Position numbers and translations under genes: made by a program | Shown here: positions 54,112-63,325 of the stretch, piece after piece | Layout of the letters: each line of letters starts with the position of its first letter | Position numbering within the stretch: position 1 is the first letter of the stretch | Assembly (NCBI GenBank): GCA_017399405.1 | Contig: JAFQCT010000017.1 | Coordinates: forward strand, 1 to 64,000 | Source: Clostridia bacterium | GTDB taxonomy: Bacteria > Bacillota > Clostridia > Oscillospirales > Acutalibacteraceae | DNA: 64,000 nucleotides | Direction of reading: 5' to 3' | The notes under the pieces: generated by a model | What the model was told of the DNA's origin: nothing | The model's input: the letters and a program-made list of their open reading frames with translations, nothing else | Database searches by the model: none

Positions 54112-54570
54112 ATGAAAAGATTTCTTTATATAATCACAATGATTTATTATGCTTTTGCATGGATGGGTATTTTCTTTGATGTTTTACCTTTTGAAGCAAA
54201 TATATGTGCTGGTGTAGTAGGATTGCTTGCAATTGGCGAATCACCTGAAAATGTAGAGTTAAGCAATTTAATTCATACAATAGGGTGGAGCGTATATTTT
54301 TTAATGCTTATTATTTTTACAACTCTTTCTAATTTCTGGAAAAAAGATTTTAAGTGTATTCCTGTTGCAATTCTTTCAATATCACTGTTCTTTAATATGT
54401 TTTTGTTAATTCACGGTATGTTTATACCAATTTTAATCAATATAGTACTTATTGCTATTACTGTATATATTGGTAAAACAGAAAAAACACCTGAACAAAT
54501 CAAACAAAAAGAAATGTATGAAAAATACCTTCACGAGTTTATAACAGAAGATTTATCAAAGGAGGCGTAA
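54112..54570 (+). CDS. Small membrane protein of unknown function
   Basis: 152 residues, four hydrophobic segments and a charged C-terminal tail (KTEKTPEQIKQKEMYEKY). I see no recognisable family. It ends with Lys-Glu-Ala-stop encoded by AAGGAGGCGTAA, exactly as the XRE gene does, so both junctions are translationally coupled in the same way. Belongs to the DUF2975-XRE operon. Confidence 0.65.
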   Translation: MKRFLYIITMIYYAFAWMGIFFDVLPFEANICAGVVGLLAIGESPENVELSNLIHTIGWSVYFLMLIIFTTLSNFWKKDFKCIPVAILSISLFFNMFLLIHGMFIPILINIVLIAITVYIGKTEKTPEQIKQKEMYEKYLHEFITEDLSKEA

Positions 54571-54572
54571 CT

Positions 54573-56249
54573 ATGGAAAACAATAATAATCAAGTTCCTC
54601 AATATCCCACAATTCCTTATGGTAATCAAAATGGTTATACACAAGTGCGAAAAGTCCGCGAAAAAAAGAAAATTGATTTTTCTGTGTCCGATTATATATT
54701 CTTCGGTGTGTTTGCTGTGTTATCAATATGCCTTGTTTTCTTTGGGTTTTTCTGTCAGATGGCATTAGGCTATACCTTATCAACAATTGCACTTGTAGTA
54801 GCGTTAGTTATATATATTATAAAAAATGGTAAGTTTTCATTCTTGTCAGTTTCGTGTCTTATTCTGATTGTGCTGTCAAGTATTGTGTTCACACTTTACG
54901 GTAATGACTATATTTCAAGATTTATTGCGTTTGCAGTTTTGTTTGCATCAACTGTAATTTGTACAACCTCATTAACTGATAAAACCATAGCCGATAATCT
55001 TGACGGTGTGTTCAAACTTATCCGCACATTTATAGCACCAATTGAAAATGCACCAACAATCGCAAAATCAGTACTAAAAAATGATAAAAAGAAAACAGTT
55101 CTGCAAGTGGGCGGTGCAGTACTCGCTGTTATTCCGGTACTCGCAATTGTCATTTCATTGCTTGTAAGTGCGGATGCAGCTTTTGAAGGACTTGTTGAAA
55201 AAATTGCATCTACACTTGGAACAACTGTGGTAAAACTTTTTGTTTCTATTATTGTGTTTGCAGGGGTAGTCCTTTTCGCAGTAACTTGTAAATACGAACT
55301 TAATAAGTCAGAAAGCAAACCATTTCAACTTGATAAAACAAGATTTATAAATACACCTTTTGCAATAACATTTTTAGGACTTATTGCACTTGTGTATCTT
55401 ATCTATATGTTCTCACAAACAGCATATTTTTTCAGTGCGTTTTCAGGAATTTTACCTGAGGGTTATGAGTTCAGTTTTTCTGAATATGCCAGACGCGGAT
55501 TTTTTGAAACAGAAGCCATAGCATTTATAAATCTTGTGATTATGGTACTTTCAGTATGGCTTGTAATCCGTAGAGATAACGGAACACTTAATCCGGTAAT
55601 CAAAGGGGTTCTCACTTTTATTGGTGTATTCACAATCCTTTTTATAGCAACTGCAATTTCTAAAATGGTTATGTATATCGACGAATATGGACTTACAGTA
55701 CTTCGACTTTGCACATCAGCATTTATGCTTGCAACAGCAATAGTGATAATTGCATTTATAATAAGAGTTTTCAAACCTGAACTTAAAACTATTAAATATG
55801 CAGTTCTTATTTCAATGCTCATTTTTACAGTGCTTTCATTGTTCGGTATTGAGCGTACAATAGCTGACTACAATGTAAATGCGTATCTTAACGGTAAGCA
55901 CGAAAATATTGATATGTATACATTAGGCGAACTTTCTGATTCTGCTATTCCTTATATTGCAAAACTTACTAAATGTGATGATGAGTTTATAAGTCAATAT
56001 GCCAATGAAATAATTTATGATTTATATGATTGGACTATAGGTACTGAACATGTTATCTATGATGCAGCCGAAATGGATACATATAAAGCCGAGTATGTGG
56101 CAACTGCCGATTTCAGCCTTTCAGAATATTTCGCAACAAAAGCATTTAATGATGCAGGCGTTCCGTATCGTTACCCCGAAGTTGAAGATTACGATTATTC
56201 ATTTGACCAACCAATCGAAGACGATTATGTGGACTGGGACGAAGTATAA
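54573..56249 (+). CDS. DUF4153/DUF4173-type polytopic membrane protein
   Basis: 558 residues with about 11-12 hydrophobic segments after a short polar N-terminus and before a soluble, acidic tail. FSEYARRGFFETEAIAFINL is the family motif, and the DYNVNAYLNGKHENIDMYTL region after the last segment also fits DUF4173. These proteins often lie beside DUF2975/XRE pairs. Function unknown. Ribosome site AAGGAGGCG comes from the end of the previous gene. Confidence 0.78.
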   Translation: MENNNNQVPQYPTIPYGNQNGYTQVRKVREKKKIDFSVSDYIFFGVFAVLSICLVFFGFFCQMALGYTLSTIALVVALVIYIIKNGKFSFLSVSCLILIVLSSIVFTLYGNDYISRFIAFAVLFASTVICTTSLTDKTIADNLDGVFKLIRTFIAPIENAPTIAKSVLKNDKKKTVLQVGGAVLAVIPVLAIVISLLVSADAAFEGLVEKIASTLGTTVVKLFVSIIVFAGVVLFAVTCKYELNKSESKPFQLDKTRFINTPFAITFLGLIALVYLIYMFSQTAYFFSAFSGILPEGYEFSFSEYARRGFFETEAIAFINLVIMVLSVWLVIRRDNGTLNPVIKGVLTFIGVFTILFIATAISKMVMYIDEYGLTVLRLCTSAFMLATAIVIIAFIIRVFKPELKTIKYAVLISMLIFTVLSLFGIERTIADYNVNAYLNGKHENIDMYTLGELSDSAIPYIAKLTKCDDEFISQYANEIIYDLYDWTIGTEHVIYDAAEMDTYKAEYVATADFSLSEYFATKAFNDAGVPYRYPEVEDYDYSFDQPIEDDYVDWDEV

Positions 56250-56260
56250 GTGAATGCCTT

Positions 56261-56298
56261 CCCCTTAAGGTGAAGGGGTACCGCTTGCGGTGGATGAG
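56261..56298. repeat. Compound palindromic repeat after the DUF4173 gene
   Basis: Hairpin CCCCTT / AAGGGG (56261-56278), hairpin CCG/CGG (56281-56290) and tail GATGAGGTG: a third member of the two-hairpin-plus-tail family seen at 49590 and 51771. Confidence 0.55.
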
Positions 56299-56321
56299 GT
56301 GTAATATAAATACAAAGAAAA

Positions 56322-56345
56322 AACGCACATCAACTGATGTGCGTT
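56322..56345. terminator. Bidirectional terminator (copy 2 of 2)
   Basis: The same AACGCACATC / GATGTGCGTT hairpin with AACT loop as at 53219, with identical bases on both sides (A5 before, AATTTT after). Here it lies between convergent genes and can also stop rpmB. Confidence 0.85.
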
Positions 56346-56367
56346 AATTTTCGTATTTTGTTCTGAA

Positions 56368-56556
56368 TTAAACTGCTCTTTCAACCTTACCTGAACGAAG
56401 GCAACGAGTGCAAGCATAAACTCTCTTAGGAGAGCCGTTTACAACTGCTTTAACTCTTTTTACATTTGGTTTCCAAGTTCTGTTTGAGCGTCTGTGTGAG
56501 TGAGAAACCTTGATGCCGAAAGCAACATCTTTACCACAATATTCGCATTTTGCCAT
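56368..56556 (-). CDS. rpmB: 50S ribosomal protein L28
   Basis: 62 residues. KCEYCGKDVAFGIKVSHSHR and YACTRCLRSGKVERA carry two CxxC pairs, so this is the zinc-binding (C+) form of L28. RTWKPNVKRVK is the RNA-binding core. Complete; AGGAGG before the ATG. The C+ form implies that zinc supply affects this protein. Confidence 0.96.
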   Translation of the reverse strand: MAKCEYCGKDVAFGIKVSHSHRRSNRTWKPNVKRVKAVVNGSPKRVYACTRCLRSGKVERAV

Positions 56557-56611
56557 TTTATAGGCACCTCCTTATATCACGGGGATAAATAATCAAATTA
56601 CAACAAGAGAC

Positions 56612-56640
56612 ATTATAACAGTTACTTTTGCAAATTGCAA
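56612..56640 (-). promoter_or_regulatory. Promoter of rpmB
   Basis: Minus strand: -35 TTGCAA (56640-56635), 17-bp spacer, -10 TATAAT (56617-56612). Confidence 0.65.
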
Positions 56641-56683
56641 GCCTTTTTATAAAAATATTTTTACTAATTTTAGCAAAAAGTAC

Positions 56684-56712
56684 TTGCAATTTATAAATAA
56701 ATAATATATAAT
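56684..56712 (+). promoter_or_regulatory. Promoter of recA
   Basis: -35 TTGCAA (56684-56689), 17-bp spacer, -10 TATAAT (56707-56712). Divergent from the rpmB promoter. Confidence 0.65.
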
Positions 56713-56721
56713 ACATTCAAA

Positions 56722-56735
56722 CGAACATTTGTGCG
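56722..56735 (+). promoter_or_regulatory. LexA/SOS box of recA
   Basis: CGAACATTTGTGCG matches the Gram-positive SOS box (CGAAC-N4-GTTCG) in nine of ten fixed bases and overlaps the transcription start of recA. LexA should repress here until DNA damage. Confidence 0.75.
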
Positions 56736-56752
56736 ATAGCGAGGTATATAAA

Positions 56753-57856
56753 ATGGCTGATAAATCAAAAGCGTTAGAAACCGCATTACTTCAAATTGAA
56801 AAAAATTACGGTAAAGGTGCAGTTATGCGTCTTGGTGAAAATAGTTCATTGAATGTTGAGGCTATTTCAACAGGTTCAATTTCTCTTGACCACGCAACCG
56901 GTATTGGCGGACTTCCAAAAGGCAGAATTGTTGAAATTTACGGGCCTGAATCTTCAGGTAAAACAACTCTTGCTTTACAGGTAGTGGCAGAGGCTCAAAA
57001 ACTCGGCGGTGAGGCAGCGTTTATTGACGCTGAACACGCTCTTGACCCTGAATATGCACAAAATTTAGGTGTTGATGTTAATTCACTTCTCGTTTCACAG
57101 CCTGACAATGGTGAACAAGCCCTTGAAATTACTGAGGCACTTGCTCGTTCAGGTGCTCTTGATGTAATCGTGGTTGACTCTGTTGCAGCTCTTGTTCCTC
57201 GTGCTGAAATTGAGGGCGATATGGGGGACAGCCATGTGGGTCTTCACGCTCGTCTTATGTCACAGGCACTTCGCAAACTTACAAGTGTTATCAATAAGTC
57301 AAATACAATCGTTATCTTTATTAACCAGCTTCGTGAAAAAGTTGGCGTAATTTACGGTAACCCTGAAGTTACAACAGGTGGTCGTGCTCTTAAATTCTAT
57401 ACCACAATGCGAATTGATGTTCGTCGTATTGAACAGCTTAAAGGTCAGGGTAATGAGTTTATTGGCTCACGCACCCGTGCAAAGATTGTTAAAAATAAAG
57501 TTGCACCGCCATTCAAAGAGGCTGAGTTCGATATTATGTATGGCGAAGGTATTTCAAAGATTGGTGAAATCGTTGACCTTGGTGTTAAATTCGACATTCT
57601 TAAAAAGAGTGGTGCTTGGTTTTATTATGGTGAACAGCGTCTTGGCCAAGGCAGAGAAAATGTAAAACTCCTCTTTAAGCAAGAAACTGAACTTGCAAAT
57701 GAAATCGAACAACAAATCCGTGCAAAAATGAAAGAGGCTCTTGAAACTAAAAAAGGTGCAGTCGCACCAATTCAACAGCCTGAAATAGTTAAAGTTCCAA
57801 CAACAAAAGCAGCAGCAAGAGCAACTCTTGATATTGCTGTTGATGATGACGAATAA
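56753..57856 (+). CDS. recA: RecA recombinase
   Basis: 367 residues. Walker A GPESSGKT (about 67-74), [19 protein letters not shown] and [16 protein letters not shown] (L1/L2 region) are intact. The C-terminal acidic tail is short (IAVDDDE). Drives homologous repair and LexA cleavage. The ATG at 56753 follows GAGG; an earlier start at 56729 would fall in the SOS box. Stop overlaps recX. Confidence 0.98.
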   Translation: MADKSKALETALLQIEKNYGKGAVMRLGENSSLNVEAISTGSISLDHATGIGGLPKGRIVEIYGPESSGKTTLALQVVAEAQKLGGEAAFIDAEHALDPEYAQNLGVDVNSLLVSQPDNGEQALEITEALARSGALDVIVVDSVAALVPRAEIEGDMGDSHVGLHARLMSQALRKLTSVINKSNTIVIFINQLREKVGVIYGNPEVTTGGRALKFYTTMRIDVRRIEQLKGQGNEFIGSRTRAKIVKNKVAPPFKEAEFDIMYGEGISKIGEIVDLGVKFDILKKSGAWFYYGEQRLGQGRENVKLLFKQETELANEIEQQIRAKMKEALETKKGAVAPIQQPEIVKVPTTKAAARATLDIAVDDDE

Positions 57857-58479
57857 TGAAATTATCTATTAAAGAGGGTAAAGCCAAAAAAATTCATATC
57901 TATATAGACGAAGAATATCGTGCTACTGTAGATAGTGATTATTGGTATTCCGAAAAATACAGAAATTATAAAGAGATTAACGAAGAAGAACTGACCGAGT
58001 TACTTAACGCGGTCAGTTTTCGTCGTGCTTATAACAAAGGACTTGATTTTCTTTCTCGTCGCCCTTATGGTACAAAAGAGTTAGTCAAAAAACTTTGCGA
58101 AAAAGGTTACGAAAAAGAGTTTGCCGAAAAAGCCTGTGACCGACTTTTAGAATTGGGTCTTCTTAATGACGAAGAATATGCCCGAATCCTTGCTAATGAT
58201 TTACTTGACCGTAAAAATTACAGTATAAAACGCATTAAACAAGAACTTGCGTTTCGTGGAATAAATCGTGAAATTATAGAAAATACTGTGGATTTACTTG
58301 ACAACGACCCTGTATCTCGTATTATAATACTAATCAAGAAAAAATATATAAACAAAATTAGTGACGAAAAAGGCAGAAAAAGAACAGTTAACGCACTTTT
58401 ACGATTAGGTTATTCCTATTCCGATATTAAGTCTGCCTTAAACTCTGTTTCAGATTTCGAGGACGAATATTATGACTAA
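57856..58479 (+). CDS. recX: Regulatory protein RecX
   Basis: 207 residues. SRRPYGTKELVKKLCEKGY and LNDEEYARILANDLLDRK, then RIKQELAFRGINREIIE, are the three-helix repeats of RecX. It tempers RecA filaments. Start overlaps recA stop (TAATG), so synthesis is coupled with RecA. Overlaps rimO by eight bases. Confidence 0.93.
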   Translation: MKLSIKEGKAKKIHIYIDEEYRATVDSDYWYSEKYRNYKEINEEELTELLNAVSFRRAYNKGLDFLSRRPYGTKELVKKLCEKGYEKEFAEKACDRLLELGLLNDEEYARILANDLLDRKNYSIKRIKQELAFRGINREIIENTVDLLDNDPVSRIIILIKKKYINKISDEKGRKRTVNALLRLGYSYSDIKSALNSVSDFEDEYYD

Positions 58480-59797
58480 AAAAATTGGTATGATATCTTT
58501 GGGTTGTCCCAAAAATCAAGTAGATGCTGAAATTATGCTGGCAAAACTTCAAAATAACGGTTTTGAAATTGTAACTGACCCTTATGACGCTGACATTGTA
58601 ATTGTCAACACCTGTGGGTTTATTGAAGACGCAAAGCGTGAATCTATTGAAAATATTCTTGATATGGTGTCATATAAAGAAGATTGTGAAAATCTTAAAA
58701 TCCTTGTTACAGGTTGTCTTGCAGAGCGTTATCAAAGTGAAATTTTTAAGGAAATCCCTGAAACAGATGCGGTAATCGGTATCGGTGCTAATGAAGATAT
58801 CTGTGAAATTTGTGACAGAATCATAAATGGTGAAAAGGTAGAGGAATACCCCGAAAAAACAAACCTTAAAATTGAGGGTGACCGTATTCTCACAACTCCG
58901 CCTTATTCTGCATACCTTAAAATTGCAGAGGGTTGTTCAAATCATTGTACATACTGTGCAATTCCATCTATTCGTGGTCCTTTCCGTAGCCGACCAAGTG
59001 AAAGTATTATAGCAGAGGCTCAAAAACTTGCAAGCAAGGGCGTAAAAGAACTTGTAGTTGTAGCACAAGATACCACTCGTTATGGTGAAGATTTATACGG
59101 TAAAAATGCACTTGTGCCACTTCTTAAAGCATTGTCGGGTGTTGAGGGAATTGAGTGGATTAGACTTCTTTACCTTTACCCTGAAAGAATTGATGAAGCA
59201 CTTATCAATGAAATTGCAACTAACGAAAAAATCGTAAAATATATGGATATTCCGCTTCAACATTGTAGCAAAAATGTGCTTAAAAGAATGAATCGTCATG
59301 GTGACCGTGAAACTCTTACAGCGTTACTTCAAAAAATTCGTGAGCAAATCAAAGATGTTACAATCCGTACAACATTTATTGCAGGTTTTCCAGGTGAAAC
59401 CGAAGAAGAGTTTAACGAACTCTGCGAATTTATTGAAGAAATGCGTTTTGAAAGAATGGGTTGCTTTGCTTATTCTGAAGAGGAGGGTACTCCTGCCTCA
59501 AAACTTGACGGAATGATGGCTTTTGAAATTCGCCAAGACCGTGCCGATATTATCAACGAGCGTCAAAATGTTATTCTTGACGAAATCAATGACACCCTTA
59601 TCGGCAAAACACTTTATACTATTGTTGAGGGGTACGATTCTTACTCCGACTCATATTTTGGAAGAACTACTATGGATGCCCCCGAAATTGACACTCAAAT
59701 AAGTTTCACTTGCGGTTATGAGTTAGATGATGGTGACATTGTAGAAGTTGAAGTAATAAATGTGGTTGACGGTGAATTAACAGGAGAAGTAATATGA
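58472..59797 (+). CDS. rimO: Ribosomal protein S12 methylthiotransferase
   Basis: 441 residues. MISLGCPKNQVDAEIML is the N-terminal UPF0004 domain with its first cluster cysteine, GCSNHCTYCAIPSIRG is the radical SAM CxxxCxxC, and a C-terminal TRAM domain closes the chain. SLGCPKN marks RimO rather than MiaB. It methylthiolates Asp of S12. Overlaps neighbours on both sides. Confidence 0.96.
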   Translation: MTKKIGMISLGCPKNQVDAEIMLAKLQNNGFEIVTDPYDADIVIVNTCGFIEDAKRESIENILDMVSYKEDCENLKILVTGCLAERYQSEIFKEIPETDAVIGIGANEDICEICDRIINGEKVEEYPEKTNLKIEGDRILTTPPYSAYLKIAEGCSNHCTYCAIPSIRGPFRSRPSESIIAEAQKLASKGVKELVVVAQDTTRYGEDLYGKNALVPLLKALSGVEGIEWIRLLYLYPERIDEALINEIATNEKIVKYMDIPLQHCSKNVLKRMNRHGDRETLTALLQKIREQIKDVTIRTTFIAGFPGETEEEFNELCEFIEEMRFERMGCFAYSEEEGTPASKLDGMMAFEIRQDRADIINERQNVILDEINDTLIGKTLYTIVEGYDSYSDSYFGRTTMDAPEIDTQISFTCGYELDDGDIVEVEVINVVDGELTGEVI

Positions 59798-60384
59798 AAT
59801 TAAATGTACCAAATATCCTTACAATCGCAAGAATTTTTATTACCCCTGTATTTCTTGCAGTAATACTTATGGATAATCTTCCCCATAAATTTTTAATTGC
59901 TTGTATTATCTTTTCAATCGGTTCAATTACTGACGCAATTGACGGTCACCTTGCAAGAAAGAATAACCAAATAACAAATTTTGGTAAGTTTTTAGACCCT
60001 ATTGCAGATAAAATCCTTACAACTTCAGCACTTTTAGCTTTTATGAGTATGGGACTTTGCAATATTTGGATTGTAATGCTCGTTTTAACCCGCGAATTTG
60101 CAATAGCATCTGTAAGAATGATTGCAGCAGCAGGTGGTGTGGTAATCCCTGCAAATATCTGGGGTAAAATTAAAACGGTAAGTCAGATGACTTTTACAAT
60201 ACTTATTATGCTTTTAGGTGAAACTTGGGAAATCATCTCAAATACAAATAATGTTTTGTTTGAAAAGTTACCTGATTTAAGCCTTGTTTCAAATGGATTT
60301 TTATGGATTACTGCAATCTTAACCATTATTTCAGGTATAATTTACTTAAACGACAGCAAAAAAATAATTGATTTCACAAAGTGA
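59794..60384 (+). CDS. pgsA: Phosphatidylglycerophosphate synthase
   Basis: 196 residues, four or five hydrophobic segments. The CDP-alcohol phosphotransferase motif is DAIDGHLARK...GKFLDPIADK. Makes phosphatidylglycerol phosphate from CDP-diacylglycerol. NIPLTIARI-like N-terminus is VPNILTIARIFITP. Last gene of recA-recX-rimO-pgsA; no strong terminator is seen before the T-box promoter. Confidence 0.95.
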   Translation: MKLNVPNILTIARIFITPVFLAVILMDNLPHKFLIACIIFSIGSITDAIDGHLARKNNQITNFGKFLDPIADKILTTSALLAFMSMGLCNIWIVMLVLTREFAIASVRMIAAAGGVVIPANIWGKIKTVSQMTFTILIMLLGETWEIISNTNNVLFEKLPDLSLVSNGFLWITAILTIISGIIYLNDSKKIIDFTK

Positions 60385-60416
60385 TTGCATTTTGTAAATT
60401 TATGTGTTAAAATACA

Positions 60417-60422
60417 TATAAT
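60417..60422 (+). promoter_or_regulatory. -10 element of the cysE-cysS promoter
   Basis: TATAAT (60417-60422) with a poor -35 (TTGTAA 60392-60397, 19-bp spacer). It is well placed before the T-box leader. Confidence 0.45.
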
Positions 60423-60436
60423 GTTTTGAAAGACTA

Positions 60437-60655
60437 TGACCGAAAAGAGTAGCAAATGTGTTTTTATCAGAGATTACGGGTCACCGGCTGAAAGCCCGTA
60501 TTAAAAAACTTTTGTGAAGTGCATTCGTGAGTCGGTATGGGGAAATACATACCCGTGTTGTTGCGTTATAAACTATTCGAGTTATAAATCGAAGTGGAAC
60601 CGCGATTATTCGCCTTCGTCTGTTTTTACAGATGAAGGTGTTTTTTATTTTTGGA
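60437..60655 (+). promoter_or_regulatory. T-box leader, cysteine type
   Basis: AAGTGGAACCGCG (60592-60604) is the T-box proper, followed by terminator stem CCTTCGTCTGT / ACAGATGAAGG (60613-60638) and TGTTTTTT. Stem I carries AGAGA near 60469. The likely specifier is TGC (60520-60522, in GAAGTGCA), which reads tRNA-Cys and agrees with the genes downstream. Uncharged tRNA-Cys should stabilise the antiterminator and switch on cysE-cysS. Confidence 0.9.
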
Positions 60656-60664
60656 GGAATAAAG

Positions 60665-61306
60665 TTGTTTGACAGACTATTAGAAGACATAAAAACCGTT
60701 AAAGAACGGGACCCGGCAGCGTCAAGTATGCTTGAAATTTTGTTCTTGTATCCGGGGCTTAAGGCGATAAGGTCGCACAGAATAGCAAATTGGTTTTATC
60801 GTCATAATATAAAATTTTTTGCCCGTGCTATTTCTCAGCACTCTGCAAAAAAGACAAATATTGAAATTCATCCCGGTGCTACAATCGGAAGACGCTTTTT
60901 CATTGACCACGGTACAGGCGTTGTAATCGGTGAAACTGCTGAAATTGGTGATGATGTTACAATTTATCAGGGCGTAACACTTGGCGGTACGGGCAAAGAT
61001 ACAGGTAAGCGTCACCCCACAATCGGCAACGGTGTTATGATTGGCTCAGGTGCTAAGGTTTTAGGACCATTCAAGGTTGGTGACAATTCAAATATCGCGT
61101 CAGGTGCGGTGGTGCTTGATGAAATTCCTGAAAACTCAACTGCAGTTGGTGTTCCTGCCCGCGTCATCAAAAGAAACGGAAAACGCGTTGATAATCTTGA
61201 CCAGGTTCATATTCCTGACCCTGTTTCACAAGAATTCTGCAGACTTAATGCAAAAATTGAAAAACTTGAAAAAGAACTTGCAAAATATAAAGGAGAAGAA
61301 AAGTAA
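60665..61306 (+). CDS. cysE: Serine O-acetyltransferase
   Basis: 213 residues with a TTG start behind GGAGG. An ATG at 60632 is in frame but lies inside the T-box terminator, so it is rejected. An N-terminal helical part is followed by hexapeptide repeats: IEIHPGATIGRRFFIDHGTG, GETAEIGDDVTIYQGVTLGG and AVGVPARVIK. Makes O-acetylserine for cysteine synthesis. One-base overlap with cysS. Confidence 0.94.
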   Translation: MFDRLLEDIKTVKERDPAASSMLEILFLYPGLKAIRSHRIANWFYRHNIKFFARAISQHSAKKTNIEIHPGATIGRRFFIDHGTGVVIGETAEIGDDVTIYQGVTLGGTGKDTGKRHPTIGNGVMIGSGAKVLGPFKVGDNSNIASGAVVLDEIPENSTAVGVPARVIKRNGKRVDNLDQVHIPDPVSQEFCRLNAKIEKLEKELAKYKGEEK

Positions 61307-62706
61307 TGAAGATTTTTAACACTCTCACAAGAAGAAAAGAAGAACTTAAGACACTTGTTCCAAACGAGTTGAAAGTTTATGCTTGCGGACCAACCGTATA
61401 TAACTTTATCCATATCGGTAATGCTCGTCCTCTTTGCGTTTTCGATACTTTCAGAAGATATATGGAATATCGTGGTTATAAAGTAAATTTTGTTCAGAAC
61501 TTTACTGATATTGACGATAAAATCATTCGTCGTGCAAATGAAGAGGGTACAGACTATAAAACAGTTTCAGAAAAATATATTGAAGAATTTTGGGTTGATG
61601 CAAAGGGTATGAATGTGCGTGAAGCAACCGTTCACCCAAAAGCAACTGAAAATATTGACGAAATTATCAATATTGTAAGCACTCTTATTGAAAAAGGCTA
61701 CGCTTATGCAGTAGATAATGGTGATGTTTACTTCAGCCCTAAACAGTTCAAAGAATACGGCAAACTTTCACATCAACCACTTGAAGACCTTGAAGCAGGT
61801 GCAAGAATCAATGTTGAAGAAGTTAAGCACGAGCCAATGGACTTTGCACTTTGGAAATCTGCAAAACCGGGTGAGCCATATTGGGAGTCACCTTGGGGAC
61901 ACGGCAGACCGGGTTGGCACATTGAATGTTCAGCTATGGTAAGAAGATATCTTGGTGAAACTATTGATATTCACTGTGGTGGTCAGGACCTTATTTTCCC
62001 ACACCACGAAAATGAAATCGCACAAAGTGAGTGCTGTAACGGTGTTCCTTTTGCAAATTATTGGATGCATAACGGATTTATCAGCGTTGACAATGTTAAA
62101 ATGTCAAAATCTTTAGGCAATTTCTTCACAGTTCGTGATGTTGCTAACGAATATGGCTATGAGCCAATCCGTTATTTCCTTATTTCTTCTCATTACAGAA
62201 GCCCAATCAATTATAGTGTTGATATTATTGAACAGTGCAAGGCTTCCCTTGTTCGTCTTTATAACTGTCGTGAAAGTCTTGATTTTGCAATGAAGAATGC
62301 AACAGATGTTGCAGTGGCAAACGCAGACGAAATAAAAGCAAAACTTCTTTCTCGTAAAGACCAGTTTATTACTGCTATGGATGATGACCTTAATACAGCA
62401 GATGCTATTACTGCAATCTTTGAACTTGTTAAGGATGTTAATACAACTGTTATTACAGATGCACCTAACAAAGAACTTGTAGACCTTGCAACAACTCTCT
62501 TTGATGAACTTACAGGTGTATTAGGTCTTGTTTATAATAGAAAAACAGAAAGCCTTGATGACGAAATCGAAAAGATGATTGAAGCTCGCGCACAGGCTCG
62601 TAAAGATAGAAACTGGGCAGAAGCAGACCGCATCCGTGACGAACTCAAAGCACAGGGTATTGTTCTTGAAGATACACCACAAGGTGTTAAATGGCACAGA
62701 GAGTAA
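61306..62706 (+). CDS. cysS: Cysteinyl-tRNA synthetase
   Basis: 466 residues. YACGPTVYNFIHIGNARP holds the zinc Cys and HIGH motif, HIECSAMVRRYLG and FPHHENEIAQSE supply the other zinc ligands, and KMSKSLGN closes the ATP site. Full length. Shares the Cys T-box with cysE, coupling cysteine supply with its use. The next gene converges only three bases away. Confidence 0.97.
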   Translation: MKIFNTLTRRKEELKTLVPNELKVYACGPTVYNFIHIGNARPLCVFDTFRRYMEYRGYKVNFVQNFTDIDDKIIRRANEEGTDYKTVSEKYIEEFWVDAKGMNVREATVHPKATENIDEIINIVSTLIEKGYAYAVDNGDVYFSPKQFKEYGKLSHQPLEDLEAGARINVEEVKHEPMDFALWKSAKPGEPYWESPWGHGRPGWHIECSAMVRRYLGETIDIHCGGQDLIFPHHENEIAQSECCNGVPFANYWMHNGFISVDNVKMSKSLGNFFTVRDVANEYGYEPIRYFLISSHYRSPINYSVDIIEQCKASLVRLYNCRESLDFAMKNATDVAVANADEIKAKLLSRKDQFITAMDDDLNTADAITAIFELVKDVNTTVITDAPNKELVDLATTLFDELTGVLGLVYNRKTESLDDEIEKMIEARAQARKDRNWAEADRIRDELKAQGIVLEDTPQGVKWHRE

Positions 62707-62709
62707 TTA

Positions 62710-63186
62710 TTAAACGCGGTCACAAAAAAATGTAACAGAGTAATCGTTACAAACAACTGTATATTTATATTTGCCGACAGTAATCACCGTATTATTGTCG
62801 GCATATTTTATTGTGTGGTCAGTAATGTTGCAATCTGTAAATATTTTTTTCTCACTTTTCTCATCGTTACCTTTGAAAATACAACATATATTCAAAAATG
62901 TATTTATTCCTTTATTTATGTCTATACTTTCATTGATTAGAAGACTTACACCTATAATGTCATTGTTACTGTCAAGTGATAGTGAAATAAGTCCCTCACT
63001 ACTGTCACAAAAAAGATATTTTTTGTTTTCAGCGTTTGTGCCTAACATAAAATCAGAAGTTTTATATGTAGTGTTATATTGTTCATTCATTCGTGATACA
63101 AACTGTTCTAACCCGAACTTTTCTTCCTGTGAGCAACCGCATAAACATAGTAAAATGCAGATAAGTGCTGTTAATTTTTTAATCAT
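62710..63186 (-). CDS. Predicted lipoprotein of unknown function
   Basis: 158 residues. MIKKLTALICILLCLCGC is a lipoprotein signal with lipobox LCGC (Cys18). The mature part shows no family I know; it has alternating short beta-like stretches and three scattered cysteines. Its size and design recall the 48610 lipoprotein, but no clear sequence likeness is visible. It converges on cysS with a three-base gap. Confidence 0.65.
   Translation of the reverse strand: MIKKLTALICILLCLCGCSQEEKFGLEQFVSRMNEQYNTTYKTSDFMLGTNAENKKYLFCDSSEGLISLSLDSNNDIIGVSLLINESIDINKGINTFLNICCIFKGNDEKSEKKIFTDCNITDHTIKYADNNTVITVGKYKYTVVCNDYSVTFFCDRV
62773..62802 (+). terminator. Possible cysS terminator inside the opposing gene
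   Basis: Stem GCCGACA / TGTCGGC with inner TAAT/ATTA, followed by ATATTTTATT. As the stop codons of the two convergent genes are only three bases apart, cysS transcripts may end here, antisense to the lipoprotein. Confidence 0.45.
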
Positions 63187-63264
63187 TTAATCACCCTAAT
63201 TCATATTTATACATAAATATATGAAAAAAACAGATTAAATTTACAATTTATTTACAAACAAATA

Positions 63265-63293
63265 TTGGAATTTGCTTAAAAAAGGTGTAAAAT
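63265..63293 (+). promoter_or_regulatory. Promoter of the HlyD-like gene
   Basis: -35 TTGGAA (63265-63270), 17-bp spacer, -10 TAAAAT (63288-63293). Confidence 0.45.
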
Positions 63294-63325
63294 ATTATTT
63301 ATTAAATTAAAAAGGCGTGATTCTT

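Noticed and set aside
60632-60664. Upstream ATG extending cysE by 11 residues
   Set aside because: It lies within the T-box terminator stem and has no ribosome site; the TTG at 60665 follows GGAGG.
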